Shown piece by piece: positions 1-8,152 of a stretch of DNA of 64,000 nt. The notes under the pieces are model-generated. The model made no database searches and was not told the origin of the DNA. It saw nothing but the letters and a program-made list of their open reading frames with translations. Source of the DNA: an uncultured Tateyamaria sp. Its GTDB lineage: Bacteria; Pseudomonadota; Alphaproteobacteria; Rhodobacterales; Rhodobacteraceae. The first letter of the stretch is position 1, and each line of letters opens with the position of its first letter. The translations under genes and the position numbers were made by a program. The DNA lies in the NCBI RefSeq assembly GCF_947487805.1, contig NZ_CANKXW010000009.1:140205-204204 (forward strand), given 5' to 3'.

Positions 1-2
1 GG

Positions 3-548
3 CGTGATGTGGGCGGGCGGTTCAAGGGCACGGACACGCCCGCCTACCGGCGCATGAACCCGATGGGGCTGGTGCCGGTGCTGGAAGACGGGGATCTCGT
101 CCTGTTCGAAAGCGCCGCGATCCTGCGCTATCTCGTGGGGCGCCCCGGCGCTGACGGGCTGGCCGCGGGTCCGCGCGATGACATGTGGGCCGAATGGGCC
201 AAGACGACGCTGGCCCGCGCCTTTACCGAACCGGTGTTCTGGGCCTATTACCGCACCCCTGCCGCGGATCGCGACATGGACGCCGTGCACGCGGCACTGG
301 CCCGGTTCGAGGGGTTCCTGAGCATGGCGATGGCCGAACGCGGCGCGCGCCCGTGGATCACCGGGGACCAGCTTGGGCTGGCCGACATCTGGGTCGGGCA
401 CCTGCTCTATCGCTACTTCAGCCTTGATTTGCCCCGCGCCGTGCCAGAAGGATCGCAGGCCTATTACGATGCGCTGACACAGCGGCCCGCATATCGGGAC
501 CATGTGATGGTGGACTATACCGAGCTGAAAGGGAGGCTTGTGTTTTGA
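3..548 (+). CDS. Glutathione S-transferase family protein (5' end outside window)
   Basis: The reading frame is open from the window edge, so the N-terminus is missing. What remains, about 180 residues, covers the end of the thioredoxin-like domain (NPMGLVPVLEDGDLVLFESA, the region with the cis-proline and the glutathione-contacting E-S pair) and a full all-helical C-terminal domain containing the helix signature around ITGDQLGLADIWVG. Cytosolic GSTs are about 200-230 aa, so roughly 30-40 residues are lost off the edge. It overlaps the following SDR gene by 4 nt and is the first visible gene of a coupled accessory operon, so a role in glutathione-dependent isomerisation or dehalogenation of a catabolic intermediate is possible, but the substrate cannot be read from sequence. 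Confidence 0.85.
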   Translation, partial: RDVGGRFKGTDTPAYRRMNPMGLVPVLEDGDLVLFESAAILRYLVGRPGADGLAAGPRDDMWAEWAKTTLARAFTEPVFWAYYRTPAADRDMDAVHAALARFEGFLSMAMAERGARPWITGDQLGLADIWVGHLLYRYFSLDLPRAVPEGSQAYYDALTQRPAYRDHVMVDYTELKGRLVF

Positions 549-1306
549 CCCAGTTGCCCCGAACCCCGTCCTTTGACCTGAGCGGCAAGCGCGCGCTTGT
601 GACCGGGGCGTCCTCCGGCATCGGGCTGGGCTGCGCCGTGGCGCTGGCCGAGGCGGGCGCGCATGTGGTTTGCGCCGCGCGCCGGGCGGATGCGCTGGCC
701 GATGTGGTGGCGGCGATGACCGAACAGGGATGGACCGCCAGCGCCCTGCCGCTGGATGCGTCGGACGTCGATGCCGTGAACGCGGTATTCGCAGATCCAT
801 ACGATATCGTACTGAACTCTGCCGGCCTGGCGCGGCACGGCCCCGCCATGGACACCGTGCCCGAGGATTTTGATGCGGTTGTGGGGATCAACCTCAAGGG
901 TGCCTATTTCCTGTCGACCGCGGCGGCGCGGGCCCTGACACGGGCAGGCAAGCCCGGCTCGATCATCCATATCTCGAGCCAGATGGGCCATGTGGGCGGT
1001 GTTGACCGCGCCGTCTATTGCGCGACGAAACACGGGGTCGAGGGCATGGTAAAGGCCATGGCCATCGAGTGGGGCAAGGCAAACATCCGCATCAACACGG
1101 TCTGCCCGACCTTTGTGCGCACCGCGTTCACCGAAAAATCCTTTGAAGATCCCGAGCGGTACGCCTGGATCATGGACAAGATCAAACTGCCCCGCGTGGC
1201 CGAGGTCGAGGACATCATGGGCGCGGTCCTGTTTCTGGCGTCGGACGCGTCGGCGATGGTCACCGGCACCTCGATGCTGATTGACGGGGGGTGGACAGCG
1301 GACTGA
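545..1306 (+). CDS. SDR family oxidoreductase
   Basis: Classical short-chain dehydrogenase/reductase of 253 aa. The cofactor motif TGASSGIG lies at residues 20-27, the NSAG motif at 91-94, the catalytic Ser at about 144-145, and Tyr158-x3-Lys162 (YCATK) completes the active site. A C-terminal LIDGGW tail is typical of the family. The start is a TTG that overlaps the GST stop (TTGA), which implies translational coupling; no better start lies nearby. The family oxidises or reduces alcohols and ketones with NAD(P)(H). The substrate is unknown; context suggests a step of the same catabolic route as the neighbouring genes. Confidence 0.9.
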   Translation: MTQLPRTPSFDLSGKRALVTGASSGIGLGCAVALAEAGAHVVCAARRADALADVVAAMTEQGWTASALPLDASDVDAVNAVFADPYDIVLNSAGLARHGPAMDTVPEDFDAVVGINLKGAYFLSTAAARALTRAGKPGSIIHISSQMGHVGGVDRAVYCATKHGVEGMVKAMAIEWGKANIRINTVCPTFVRTAFTEKSFEDPERYAWIMDKIKLPRVAEVEDIMGAVLFLASDASAMVTGTSMLIDGGWTAD

Positions 1307-1581
1307 TGCGTGATCCCATCACAGAACCGGTGAACGACTTGGAGCGCGCCCTGAGCGACCGCGCGCGCGCCGCGTGGAGTGCGATGCCGGACGACGTGAA
1401 GTTTGCCATGCGCAAGCGTCTTTTCCAGATGAACCCGATCAACGCGATCAAGGAAGTTGGGGTGCATTTCCGCGACGGTGCATGGTCGATCACGCCATTT
1501 CCTGATGCGCACGGGTTTGGAGAGTTGGGCCTTGCGGGTTGCAAGTACATCCATGACAAATTGTGCGAGCGACCAAACTGA
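1306..1581 (+). CDS. Hypothetical protein, 91 aa
   Basis: Small protein with no family I can name. The ATG at 1306 overlaps the SDR stop by one base (TGATG), and its own stop overlaps the LacI gene start in the same way, so it is clearly part of the coupled operon. A GTG 15 nt upstream (1291) is a less likely alternative start. The protein is soluble-looking, with an amphipathic N-terminal helix (NDLERALSDRARAAW) and a conserved-looking GVHFRDGAWSITPFPDAHGF segment in the C-terminal half. No signal peptide or membrane segment is seen. Confidence 0.7.
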   Translation: MRDPITEPVNDLERALSDRARAAWSAMPDDVKFAMRKRLFQMNPINAIKEVGVHFRDGAWSITPFPDAHGFGELGLAGCKYIHDKLCERPN

Positions 1582-2600
1582 TGCCGGACAAGGTGACAGC
1601 ATTGGATGTGGCCGAACGCGCGGGCGTGTCCCGGTCTGCGGTCAGCCGGGTGTTCACGCCCGGCGCATCCGTGTCCAAACGCACGGCGGACAAGGTGCGG
1701 CAGGCGGCGGATGCGCTGGGCTACCGGCCCAACGTGCTGGCGCGCAGCCTGATCACCGGGCGCAGCCGCATCATTGGCCTCGTCGTCGCCTACCTCGAAA
1801 ACCACTTCTACCCCGAAGCCATCGAACGGCTGAGCCGCAAGTTGCAGGAACAGGGCTATCACGTGCTGGTGTTCCTGTCGTCCAACTCGGGTGAAGAGGC
1901 CGACGAGGTGATGGAGGAACTGCTGGACTACCAGGTCGATGGCATCATCGCCGCCAGCGTTGGCATGTCCAACGACCTCACGCAACGGTGCGAAGCGGCC
2001 GGCATCCCGATTGTCCTGTTCAACCGGGCACAGGATGACGACCGGCTGTCCTCGGTCACGTCTGACAATTATCACGGTGGGCGCAAGCTGGCCGAATTCC
2101 TGGTCGCGGGCGGGCACAGGCGCATTGCCCATGTCGCCGGGTGGGAAGGCGCCTCGACCCAGCGCGACCGCGAGGCCGGGTTTGTGGCGGGGTTGCAGGC
2201 CGCCGGGCAGAGCCTGCATGCCCGCGGCGTGAGTGATTTCAAGTTCGAGCAGGCCAAGCAGGTTGCGCGCGAGATGTTTTCAGGCCCCGACCGGCCCGAT
2301 GCGGTGTTCTGCGCCAATGATCACATGGCCTTTGCCGTGATGGATGTGCTGCGCTTTGAGCTGGGCTTGCGGCTTCCGGACGACGTGTCTGTCGTGGGAT
2401 ATGATGACGTGACGCTGGCCGCCTGGCCCAGCTATGACCTGACCACGGTGCGCCAGCCTGCGGGCCAGATGGCCGATGCCACGGTCGAGATCTTGATGGA
2501 TCGGCTGTCCGATCCCGAAACCAAACCCCGCCGAGTCGCGCTGGACGGACCACTGGTCCTTCGCGGATCGGCACGTTTACCCAAAGGATGGACCTCATGA
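1581..2600 (+). CDS. LacI family transcriptional regulator
   Basis: 339 aa from the ATG at 1581, which overlaps the previous stop (TGATG). The N-terminus holds the LacI helix-turn-helix (VTALDVAERAGVSRSAVSRV) and the hinge helix (PNVLARSLITGRS), followed by a periplasmic-binding-protein-like effector domain with the typical FCANDHMAFAVMDVL and SVVGYDD motifs. LacI regulators of this type normally repress sugar or organic-acid catabolic genes and are released by a pathway ligand. It is embedded inside the operon rather than divergent to it, so it probably regulates the operon of which it is a member. The frame could open 18 nt earlier at a GTG, but the ATG fits the coupling pattern. Confidence 0.93.
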   Translation: MPDKVTALDVAERAGVSRSAVSRVFTPGASVSKRTADKVRQAADALGYRPNVLARSLITGRSRIIGLVVAYLENHFYPEAIERLSRKLQEQGYHVLVFLSSNSGEEADEVMEELLDYQVDGIIAASVGMSNDLTQRCEAAGIPIVLFNRAQDDDRLSSVTSDNYHGGRKLAEFLVAGGHRRIAHVAGWEGASTQRDREAGFVAGLQAAGQSLHARGVSDFKFEQAKQVAREMFSGPDRPDAVFCANDHMAFAVMDVLRFELGLRLPDDVSVVGYDDVTLAAWPSYDLTTVRQPAGQMADATVEILMDRLSDPETKPRRVALDGPLVLRGSARLPKGWTS

Positions 2601-3565
2601 AGGGTTTTTCGAACCGGTGGAAGGACTTCCCCGACTATATCATCGGTATCACCAAGGAGATCTGGGAAGATCGCGGCATCGCGACGCTGCATCACTATTA
2701 CAGCCCCGATATCGTGGTGCGGTCGCCGGGGTCCGTGGTCATCGGCAATGAAAAGGTCATCGGGGCGACCATGGCGACCCTGGCCGAATTCCCCGATCGG
2801 ACCTTGCTGGGCGAGGACGTGATCTGGAGCGGGACACCAGAAGAGGGGATGCTGTCCTCGCACCGGTTGCTGAGCACGGCGACGCATCTGGCCGATGGTG
2901 TCTATGGCAAGGCGTCGGGCAAAAAGCTGACCTACCGCATCATTGCGGACTGTCACGCGATCAATGATCAGATCAACGACGAATGGCTGATCCGGGACCA
3001 GACCGCGATCGTGAACCAGATCGGGTGGGAGGCCAAGGCCTATGCCGCCGACCTGATCGAACGTGAGGGCGGGATGGAAAACGCCGTGCGGCCCCTGACC
3101 CCCGCCATCGATCAGCCGGGACCCTACAAGGGCCGGGGCAACGACAACGTCTGGGGTGAGAAATATGCCGACATCCTGACCCGGATCATGGGCGCGGATA
3201 TGGCCGCGATCCCCGCAGAATACGACCGGGCGGTGCAGTCGGAATATCCCGGCGGGCAGACCGGGCATGGCACCGGGCCGGTGGACCGGTTCTGGATGGG
3301 GCTGCGTGCGTCCTTCCCGGATGCCACCTTTACCATCGATCACCAGATCGGGCGCGACGACGACCTGATGCCGCCCCGTGCCGCGATCCGCTGGGCGCTG
3401 CATGGCAAACATGACGGGTGGGGGTATTTCGGGGCGCCGACGGGTGCGGAGGTCTATGTGCTGGGCATCAGCCATGCGGAGTTCGGCCCCTGGGGCCTGC
3501 GGCGGGAATATGCGCTTTTTGACGAGACGGCGATCTGGAAGCAGATTCTGCTCCAGACCGGCTGA
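2597..3565 (+). CDS. Tandem NTF2-like (SnoaL-type) protein
   Basis: 322 aa using the ATG that overlaps the LacI stop (ATGA); an in-frame ATG at 2588 is the alternative. The protein looks like two successive cone-shaped NTF2/SnoaL-type domains: residues about 1-150 (DRGIATLHHYYSPDIVVRSPG with a conserved core) and about 185-320 (DRFWMGLRASFPDATFTIDHQIG, then RAAIRWALHGKHDGWGYFGAPTG). SnoaL-like proteins act as cyclases, isomerases, hydrolases or binding proteins for small hydrophobic molecules. The duplicated architecture and the operon place it in substrate processing; the reaction cannot be assigned. Confidence 0.75.
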   Translation: MKGFSNRWKDFPDYIIGITKEIWEDRGIATLHHYYSPDIVVRSPGSVVIGNEKVIGATMATLAEFPDRTLLGEDVIWSGTPEEGMLSSHRLLSTATHLADGVYGKASGKKLTYRIIADCHAINDQINDEWLIRDQTAIVNQIGWEAKAYAADLIEREGGMENAVRPLTPAIDQPGPYKGRGNDNVWGEKYADILTRIMGADMAAIPAEYDRAVQSEYPGGQTGHGTGPVDRFWMGLRASFPDATFTIDHQIGRDDDLMPPRAAIRWALHGKHDGWGYFGAPTGAEVYVLGISHAEFGPWGLRREYALFDETAIWKQILLQTG

Positions 3566-3575
3566 GGTCGGATAT

Positions 3576-3598
3576 GCATATTTTTGGAACAATGAAGG
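3576..3598. repeat. Dispersed intergenic repeat, short A-type copy
   Basis: A 23-nt stretch in the 42-nt gap before the PNPOx-like gene is identical at 22 of 23 positions to the reverse complement of 28696-28718 after phoH. The GC-rich hairpin half found in other copies is absent here. Its end supplies the purine-rich GAAGGGG that appears to serve as ribosome binding site of the downstream GTG-started gene. It belongs to the same family as the copies at 9919, 28696, 46941 and 50691. Confidence 0.65.
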
Positions 3599-3607
3599 GG
3601 CAGGGGT

Positions 3608-4222
3608 GTGGAACGCTATGATGCGCTGATGTTCACGCCGGGGGTGCGCGCCCTGCAGGAGGCGGACGGATCGGCGGAGATGTATGCCCGAAATTACGGG
3701 CCGCGGACCCATGCGCTCAATGCGGATGAGGTGGCGTTTGTCGCGCAGCGCACGTCGTTTTATATGGCGAGCGTTTCCGAGACCGGGTGGCCTTATGTCC
3801 AGCATCGCGGGGGGCCTGCGGGCTTCCTGAAGGTGCTGGATGATCATACGCTGGCCTTTGCGGATTACCGGGGCAACCGGCAGCATATCAGCGAAGGCAA
3901 CCTGGCGTCGGACAACCGGGTGTCGCTGTTCCTGATGGATTATCCGCGCAAGGCCCGGTTGAAGATGCAGGGTCACGCGACGGTCGTGCGGGCCGAGGAT
4001 GCGCCTGCGCTTGCCGCGCGTGTCGCCGTGGACGGGCAGGGCCGGGTCGAGCGGGTGGTGACGATTGCGCTGGCCGCGTTCGATTGGAATTGCCCGCAGT
4101 TCATCACGCCGCGGTTCGATGCCGCCGAGATCGCGCAGCTGGTGGCGCCGGAGCTGGACAGGCAGCAGGCGCGCATCGCGGAACTGGAGGCCGAGATTGC
4201 GCGGCTGAAGGGGCAGGGATGA
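3608..4222 (+). CDS. Pyridoxamine 5'-phosphate oxidase-family flavoprotein
   Basis: 204 aa from a GTG start preceded by GAAGGGGCAGGG. The body is a split-barrel flavin-binding fold: FYMASVSETGWPYVQHRGG and LAFADYRGNRQHISEGNL match the conserved strands of PNPOx-like proteins, and LFLMDYPRKARLKMQGHATVV is the typical dimer-interface region. A C-terminal coiled-coil-like helix (ARIAELEAEIARLKG) follows. Family members bind FMN, F420 or haem and carry out redox steps on small molecules; this one is not the vitamin B6 enzyme PdxH itself. Its stop overlaps the next start by 4 nt. Confidence 0.85.
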   Translation: MERYDALMFTPGVRALQEADGSAEMYARNYGPRTHALNADEVAFVAQRTSFYMASVSETGWPYVQHRGGPAGFLKVLDDHTLAFADYRGNRQHISEGNLASDNRVSLFLMDYPRKARLKMQGHATVVRAEDAPALAARVAVDGQGRVERVVTIALAAFDWNCPQFITPRFDAAEIAQLVAPELDRQQARIAELEAEIARLKGQG

Positions 4223-4755
4223 CCGATATCTACCGTGCAGCAGAACGGTTGATGGGCATGGAGGATGCAGATTGGCGCCGTCATGCAAACCCGCTCAGCG
4301 TATGGACGCGGTTCACCTGTCTGCCCTTGATCGTCCTGGCCATCTATGCGCGCCAGTGGATCGGGTGGGGGGCATTGCCTCTGGTCCTGCTGGCGGTGGC
4401 GTGGACATGGATCAACCCGCGCCTGTTTCCGCCGCCTGCCGATTTCGGCAGCTGGGCGGCGCGCGGGACATTGGGGGAGCGCGTGTTCCTGGCGCGCCAT
4501 CGCTACGACGTGCCGGCGCACCACATCCGAATGGCGCATATCCTGACCGGACTGTCCGCGCTGGGCCTTGTGCCGCTGATCTACGGGCTGGTCACCTTTG
4601 ATGCGTGGGCCACGGGCGCGGGCCTTCTCGCGGTGATCCTGTCCAAGGTGTGGTTCGTGGACCGCATGGTCTGGATCCACGCCGACATGACCGACACACA
4701 ACCGGGCGACCCTTTGCCCGACCCGACATTGCCACATGAAAGGACCACATCATGA
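4219..4755 (+). CDS. Small multipass membrane protein (DUF6653-like)
   Basis: 178 aa starting at the ATG that overlaps the upstream stop. It has about four hydrophobic segments: roughly residues 30-43, 47-62, 108-125 and 135-150. The N-terminal motif HANPLSVWTRFT resembles the small membrane family I know as DUF6653, but that match is from memory. No catalytic motif is visible. Coupling on both sides (4-nt overlaps) ties it to the PNPOx-like and cupin genes, so a helper or transport-associated role is conceivable. The frame extends upstream to 4084 inside the previous gene, but that extension is a shadow. Confidence 0.7.
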   Translation: MTDIYRAAERLMGMEDADWRRHANPLSVWTRFTCLPLIVLAIYARQWIGWGALPLVLLAVAWTWINPRLFPPPADFGSWAARGTLGERVFLARHRYDVPAHHIRMAHILTGLSALGLVPLIYGLVTFDAWATGAGLLAVILSKVWFVDRMVWIHADMTDTQPGDPLPDPTLPHERTTS

Positions 4756-5717
4756 CCCCCGCCGAGATGGAGCCGCGCATCGTGCGCTATGGCGATCTTC
4801 GCCCCTGCAAGACCGCATTCATCGATGCGCACACGCCCGGCAGCGACCAGAAAGAAAACTTTACCATCATCGGTGGCGGTGTGTCGGAAAGTGCTGACCA
4901 GCATGTCCACATCTCGATCCCGCACGGGTTCAACATCGGCGCTGCCGGCCAGCCGCCCAAGTGCCGCAACTCGCTGCACAGCCACCGCACGGCAGAGGTG
5001 TTTTTTGTCCTGTCGGGACGCTGGCGGTTTTTCTGGGGCCGCTGGGGCACGGCGGGCGAGGTGGTGCTGGAAGAGGGCGACATCATCAACATCCCCACGG
5101 GCATTTTCCGCGGGTTCGAGAATATCGGCACGGACTACGGAATGATCATGGCGATCTTGGGCGGTGACGATGCGGGTGGCGGCGTGATTTGGGCGCCGCA
5201 GGTGATCGAGGATGCGACCGACCACGGCCTCGTGCTGGGCGAGAACGGCAAGCTTTATGACAGCAAGGCGGGCGATACGCTGCCCGACGGGATTGCGCCG
5301 ATGCCGGTGCTGACCGAGGCGGAGCTTGCCGCCTATCCCGAAATGTCGCCGATGCAGGTCGTGGGCATGGGCGTGCGCCGCTATTGGGACATGGTGTGCC
5401 TGGCCAAGGATACCCCCTGCAAGGTGATCGGCGAGACCGGGATCATCCGCGACAAGCCCGGTTTCGAGGTGGATCTGGTCACGCGATCAAGTGCGAGCGA
5501 CGAGATGCACCAGCATGACCGCCCGTCTGTCCTGATGCCCATGCGCGGGCACTGGCGGGTGACATGGGAGGGCGGGGCCACGACGCTGGCACCCGGTGAC
5601 ACGATGAGCGTGCCCGAGAACCTGCCCCATGCGGCGGTGCCGTCGATGACGGGTGAGGCATCGCTTTATCATATCGTGGGCACGGATGACCCGGCGGGAC
5701 CCACATGGCAGGGATAG
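4752..5717 (+). CDS. Bicupin protein
   Basis: 321 aa with two cupin barrels. The first (about residues 45-125) contains a HSHRTAEVFFVLSGRWRF motif with the expected metal-ligand histidines and glutamate plus a second-strand GDIINIPTGIFRGFEN. The second (about 235-315) carries MHQHDRPSVLMPMRGHWRV and LAPGDTMSVPENLPHA. Bicupins of this size include gentisate-type dioxygenases, lyases and isomerases, and a metal-dependent reaction is likely. It starts by a 4-nt overlap with the membrane-protein gene and overlaps the methyltransferase start by 13 nt. It probably catalyses a core step of the pathway encoded by this operon. Confidence 0.85.
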   Translation: MTPAEMEPRIVRYGDLRPCKTAFIDAHTPGSDQKENFTIIGGGVSESADQHVHISIPHGFNIGAAGQPPKCRNSLHSHRTAEVFFVLSGRWRFFWGRWGTAGEVVLEEGDIINIPTGIFRGFENIGTDYGMIMAILGGDDAGGGVIWAPQVIEDATDHGLVLGENGKLYDSKAGDTLPDGIAPMPVLTEAELAAYPEMSPMQVVGMGVRRYWDMVCLAKDTPCKVIGETGIIRDKPGFEVDLVTRSSASDEMHQHDRPSVLMPMRGHWRVTWEGGATTLAPGDTMSVPENLPHAAVPSMTGEASLYHIVGTDDPAGPTWQG

Positions 5718-6316
5718 ACGCCTCTCCGGACGACACGCAGCAGGTCTATGAACGGCAGGCCGAGGCCTTTGACGCAGGCCGGTCCCGCGCCTTGTTCGAG
5801 GCGCGCTGGCTGGCCCGGTTCACCGCCTGCCTGCCCGCGGGTGGTCGGGTGCTGGATCTGGGATGCGGCAGCGGTGATCCGATTGCCCGCTGGTTCATTG
5901 CCGAAGGCTTTGCCGTCACCGGTGTCGATTTCGCCCAGCCGATGCTGGACCTTGCGCGCGGGCGTTGGCCGGGTGGCGATTGGCGGTTGGGCGACATGCG
6001 CAACCTCGACCTGCCGGACCGCTTTGACGGGATCGTGGCGTGGAACAGCTTTTTCCACCTGCGCCCCGACGACCAGCGCACCTGCATTGGTCACATGGCC
6101 CGGCATCTTGTGCCGGGCGGCTCACTGCTGCTAACCGTGGGACCGGAGGCGGGCGAAGTATCCGGCACCGTAGGGGGAGAGCCGGTGTACCATGCCTCCC
6201 TGTCGCCCGCAGGTTACGCCACCTGCCTCGAAGACCACGGCCTGCGCCTGACCGGGTTTCTGGCCGAGGATCCGGACACCGACAAGGCCAGCGTGCTGAT
6301 GGCCCGCAAAGACTGA
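5705..6316 (+). CDS. Class I SAM-dependent methyltransferase
   Basis: 203 aa. The SAM-binding motif I is VLDLGCGSGDPIARW, with acidic motif II at VTGVDFAQPMLD, a DMRNLDLPDRFDGIVAWNSFFHL post-motif region and VPGGSLLLTVGP as motif III: a complete Rossmann-type methyltransferase. It overlaps the cupin gene by 13 nt. The acceptor is unknown. The presence of a methyltransferase, a MetE-like methyl or alkyl transferase and an RraA-like protein in succession suggests a methylated or sulfur-linked substrate, which is inference only. Confidence 0.88.
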   Translation: MAGIDASPDDTQQVYERQAEAFDAGRSRALFEARWLARFTACLPAGGRVLDLGCGSGDPIARWFIAEGFAVTGVDFAQPMLDLARGRWPGGDWRLGDMRNLDLPDRFDGIVAWNSFFHLRPDDQRTCIGHMARHLVPGGSLLLTVGPEAGEVSGTVGGEPVYHASLSPAGYATCLEDHGLRLTGFLAEDPDTDKASVLMARKD

Positions 6317-6331
6317 ACCAGGAGAGACCCA

Positions 6332-7456
6332 TTGCCCGTTCTGACAACCCACACCGGCAGCCTGCCACGGACCCAAGAGGTCGTCGATTTCATCTTTGCC
6401 CGCGAGCGGGAGGAACCCTATGATCAGGCCGCCTTCGATGCGGCGATGACAAAGGCCGTGGATGACACGGTGGCCAAGCAGGTCGCCGCCGGGGTGGATA
6501 TCGTAAGCGACGGCGAGACGTCCAAGATCAGCTACGCCACCTATGTCAAGGACCGCTATACCGGGTTTTCCGGTGACAGCCCGCGCAATGCGCCCGCGGA
6601 CCTCAAGCAATTCCCCAGCTTTCTCAAGCGTTTGGCAGAGGGCGGCGGGACGCCGCAATATGCCCGCCCCATGTGCACCGGAGAGGTCAAAAGCCGCGGG
6701 CAGGGCGAGTTGGAAAAGGATATCGCCAACCTCAAGGCGGCGATGGCCAAGCACGGGGTGACGCGCGGTTTCATGAACGCGGCCTCGCCGGGCGTCATTT
6801 CGCTGTTTCTGCAAAATGATTTCTACCCCACGCGGGATGCCTATCTGGCGGCCCTCGCGGATGCGATGAAGGCGGAATACGAAACCATCGTCGCCGCCGG
6901 TCTGGACGTGCAGCTTGACTGCCCCGATCTGGCGCTCAGCCGCCATATGCTTTTTGCCGATCTGAGCGATGCGGAATTTCTCAAGATCGCCGACGCCCAT
7001 GTCGAGGCGTTGAACCATGCGCTGTCGGATGTGCCGCAGGACAAGGTGCGCGTGCACATCTGCTGGGGCAATTACGAGGGGCCGCACACCTGTGACATCG
7101 ACATGGACACCGTGTTCCCCACGTTGATGGCGACCAAGGCACGCTATGTCCTGTTCGAGACCTCGAATCCGCGCCACGCCCATGAATGGACCGTTTTCCG
7201 CGACCGCAAATCCGAGATCCCGGAGGACAAGGTGCTGGTGCCGGGTGTGGTGGACACCACTACCAATTTTGTCGAACACCCCGACGTCGTCACCCAGCGG
7301 CTGGAGCGGTTCACCGACATCGTCGGGGCCGACCGTGTGATCGCGGGCAGCGATTGCGGCTTTGGCACCTTTGCGGGCTTTGGCTCTGTCGATCCGGAGA
7401 TCGCCTATGCCAAGCTGTCGGCCCTCACCACCGGTGCCGCGCGGGCCAAGGGGTAG
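6332..7456 (+). CDS. Cobalamin-independent methionine synthase-like protein (MetE C-terminal domain)
   Basis: 374 aa, which is the C-terminal catalytic half of MetE without its N-terminal domain. The opening THTGSLPRTQEV matches the family. The zinc-site pattern is visible: His-x-Cys in VHICWGNYEGPH (about residues 233-235) and a later Cys in IAGSDCGFGTFAG. Proteins of this length are often not true methionine synthases; epoxyalkane:coenzyme M transferase and other thiol alkyl or methyl transferases belong here. Start is TTG, with CAGGAGAG as ribosome binding site 7-8 nt upstream. It probably transfers a methyl or alkyl group in the pathway of this operon. Confidence 0.88.
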   Translation: MPVLTTHTGSLPRTQEVVDFIFAREREEPYDQAAFDAAMTKAVDDTVAKQVAAGVDIVSDGETSKISYATYVKDRYTGFSGDSPRNAPADLKQFPSFLKRLAEGGGTPQYARPMCTGEVKSRGQGELEKDIANLKAAMAKHGVTRGFMNAASPGVISLFLQNDFYPTRDAYLAALADAMKAEYETIVAAGLDVQLDCPDLALSRHMLFADLSDAEFLKIADAHVEALNHALSDVPQDKVRVHICWGNYEGPHTCDIDMDTVFPTLMATKARYVLFETSNPRHAHEWTVFRDRKSEIPEDKVLVPGVVDTTTNFVEHPDVVTQRLERFTDIVGADRVIAGSDCGFGTFAGFGSVDPEIAYAKLSALTTGAARAKG

Positions 7457-7459
7457 GTT

Positions 7460-8152
7460 ATGGACAGCGCCCTGCATGACCTGCTGAAATCGGTCGACAC
7501 GCCCACGGTCTGCAACGCCATCGAGGTCGCGCAGGGCAAGCGCGGGTTCAACGGCTTTACCCGCGGCACGATGCTGGCCTCGGACCCGGATGGTGTGATG
7601 GTCGGCTATGCCCGCACCGCCCGTATCCGCGCCGTGGCCCCGCCGACCGAAGCACCGGAGGTGATCAAGGCACGGCGCATGGCCTATTACCGCTACATGT
7701 CCGAGGGGGATCGCCCCTCCGTTTGCGTGGTGCAGGATCTGGATGTGCCCGCCGCCATCGGCGCCTATTGGGGCGAGGTGAACACCAACATCCACAAGGC
7801 GTTTGGTCTGGCCGGAACGCTCACCGACGGGGTGATGCGCGATCTGGGCGACGTGGCCGAAGGCTATCCGGTGGTCGCCGGGTCCATCGGCCCCAGCCAC
7901 GGCTTTGTGCACGTGGTGGATTACGACACGCCCGTGCGCATCTTTGGCCTGGACATCCGACCCGGTGATCTGGTCCACGCGGACCGCCACGGTGCCGTTG
8001 TGGTGCCGGAGGACGTGATCCCGCACCTTGCTGATGCCATCGCGACCCTGATGCGGTCCGAGGCCATCGTGTTCGACGGGGTCAAGGGCAAGCGCGTGAC
8101 CTTTGACGAATTCGAAAGCATCTGGGCCGCGTTCGAGGCTGCGCGCACGTGA
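7460..8152 (+). CDS. RraA family protein (aldolase/decarboxylase-like)
   Basis: 230 aa with the RraA/dimethylmenaquinone-methyltransferase-like fold: an N-terminal TPTVCNAIE segment, the central YWGEVNTNIHKAFGLAGTLTDGVMRD with the signature glycine-rich turn and R-D pair, and PGDLVHADRHGAVVVPED near the C-terminus. Characterised relatives include 4-hydroxy-4-methyl-2-oxoglutarate aldolase and oxaloacetate decarboxylases; RNase E inhibitors share the fold. In a catabolic operon the aldolase/decarboxylase reading is preferred. It follows the MetE-like gene after 3 nt and overlaps the next start by 4 nt (GTGA). Confidence 0.85.
   Translation: MDSALHDLLKSVDTPTVCNAIEVAQGKRGFNGFTRGTMLASDPDGVMVGYARTARIRAVAPPTEAPEVIKARRMAYYRYMSEGDRPSVCVVQDLDVPAAIGAYWGEVNTNIHKAFGLAGTLTDGVMRDLGDVAEGYPVVAGSIGPSHGFVHVVDYDTPVRIFGLDIRPGDLVHADRHGAVVVPEDVIPHLADAIATLMRSEAIVFDGVKGKRVTFDEFESIWAAFEAART

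Noticed and set aside
2432..4288. A 618-aa minus-strand ORF across the NTF2-like and PNPOx-like genes
   Set aside because: No domain, no start context, and the plus-strand genes have clear family motifs.
6131..8026. A 631-aa minus-strand ORF
   Set aside because: Shadow of the MetE-like and RraA-like genes; composition is His/Gly/Arg-rich without a recognisable fold.
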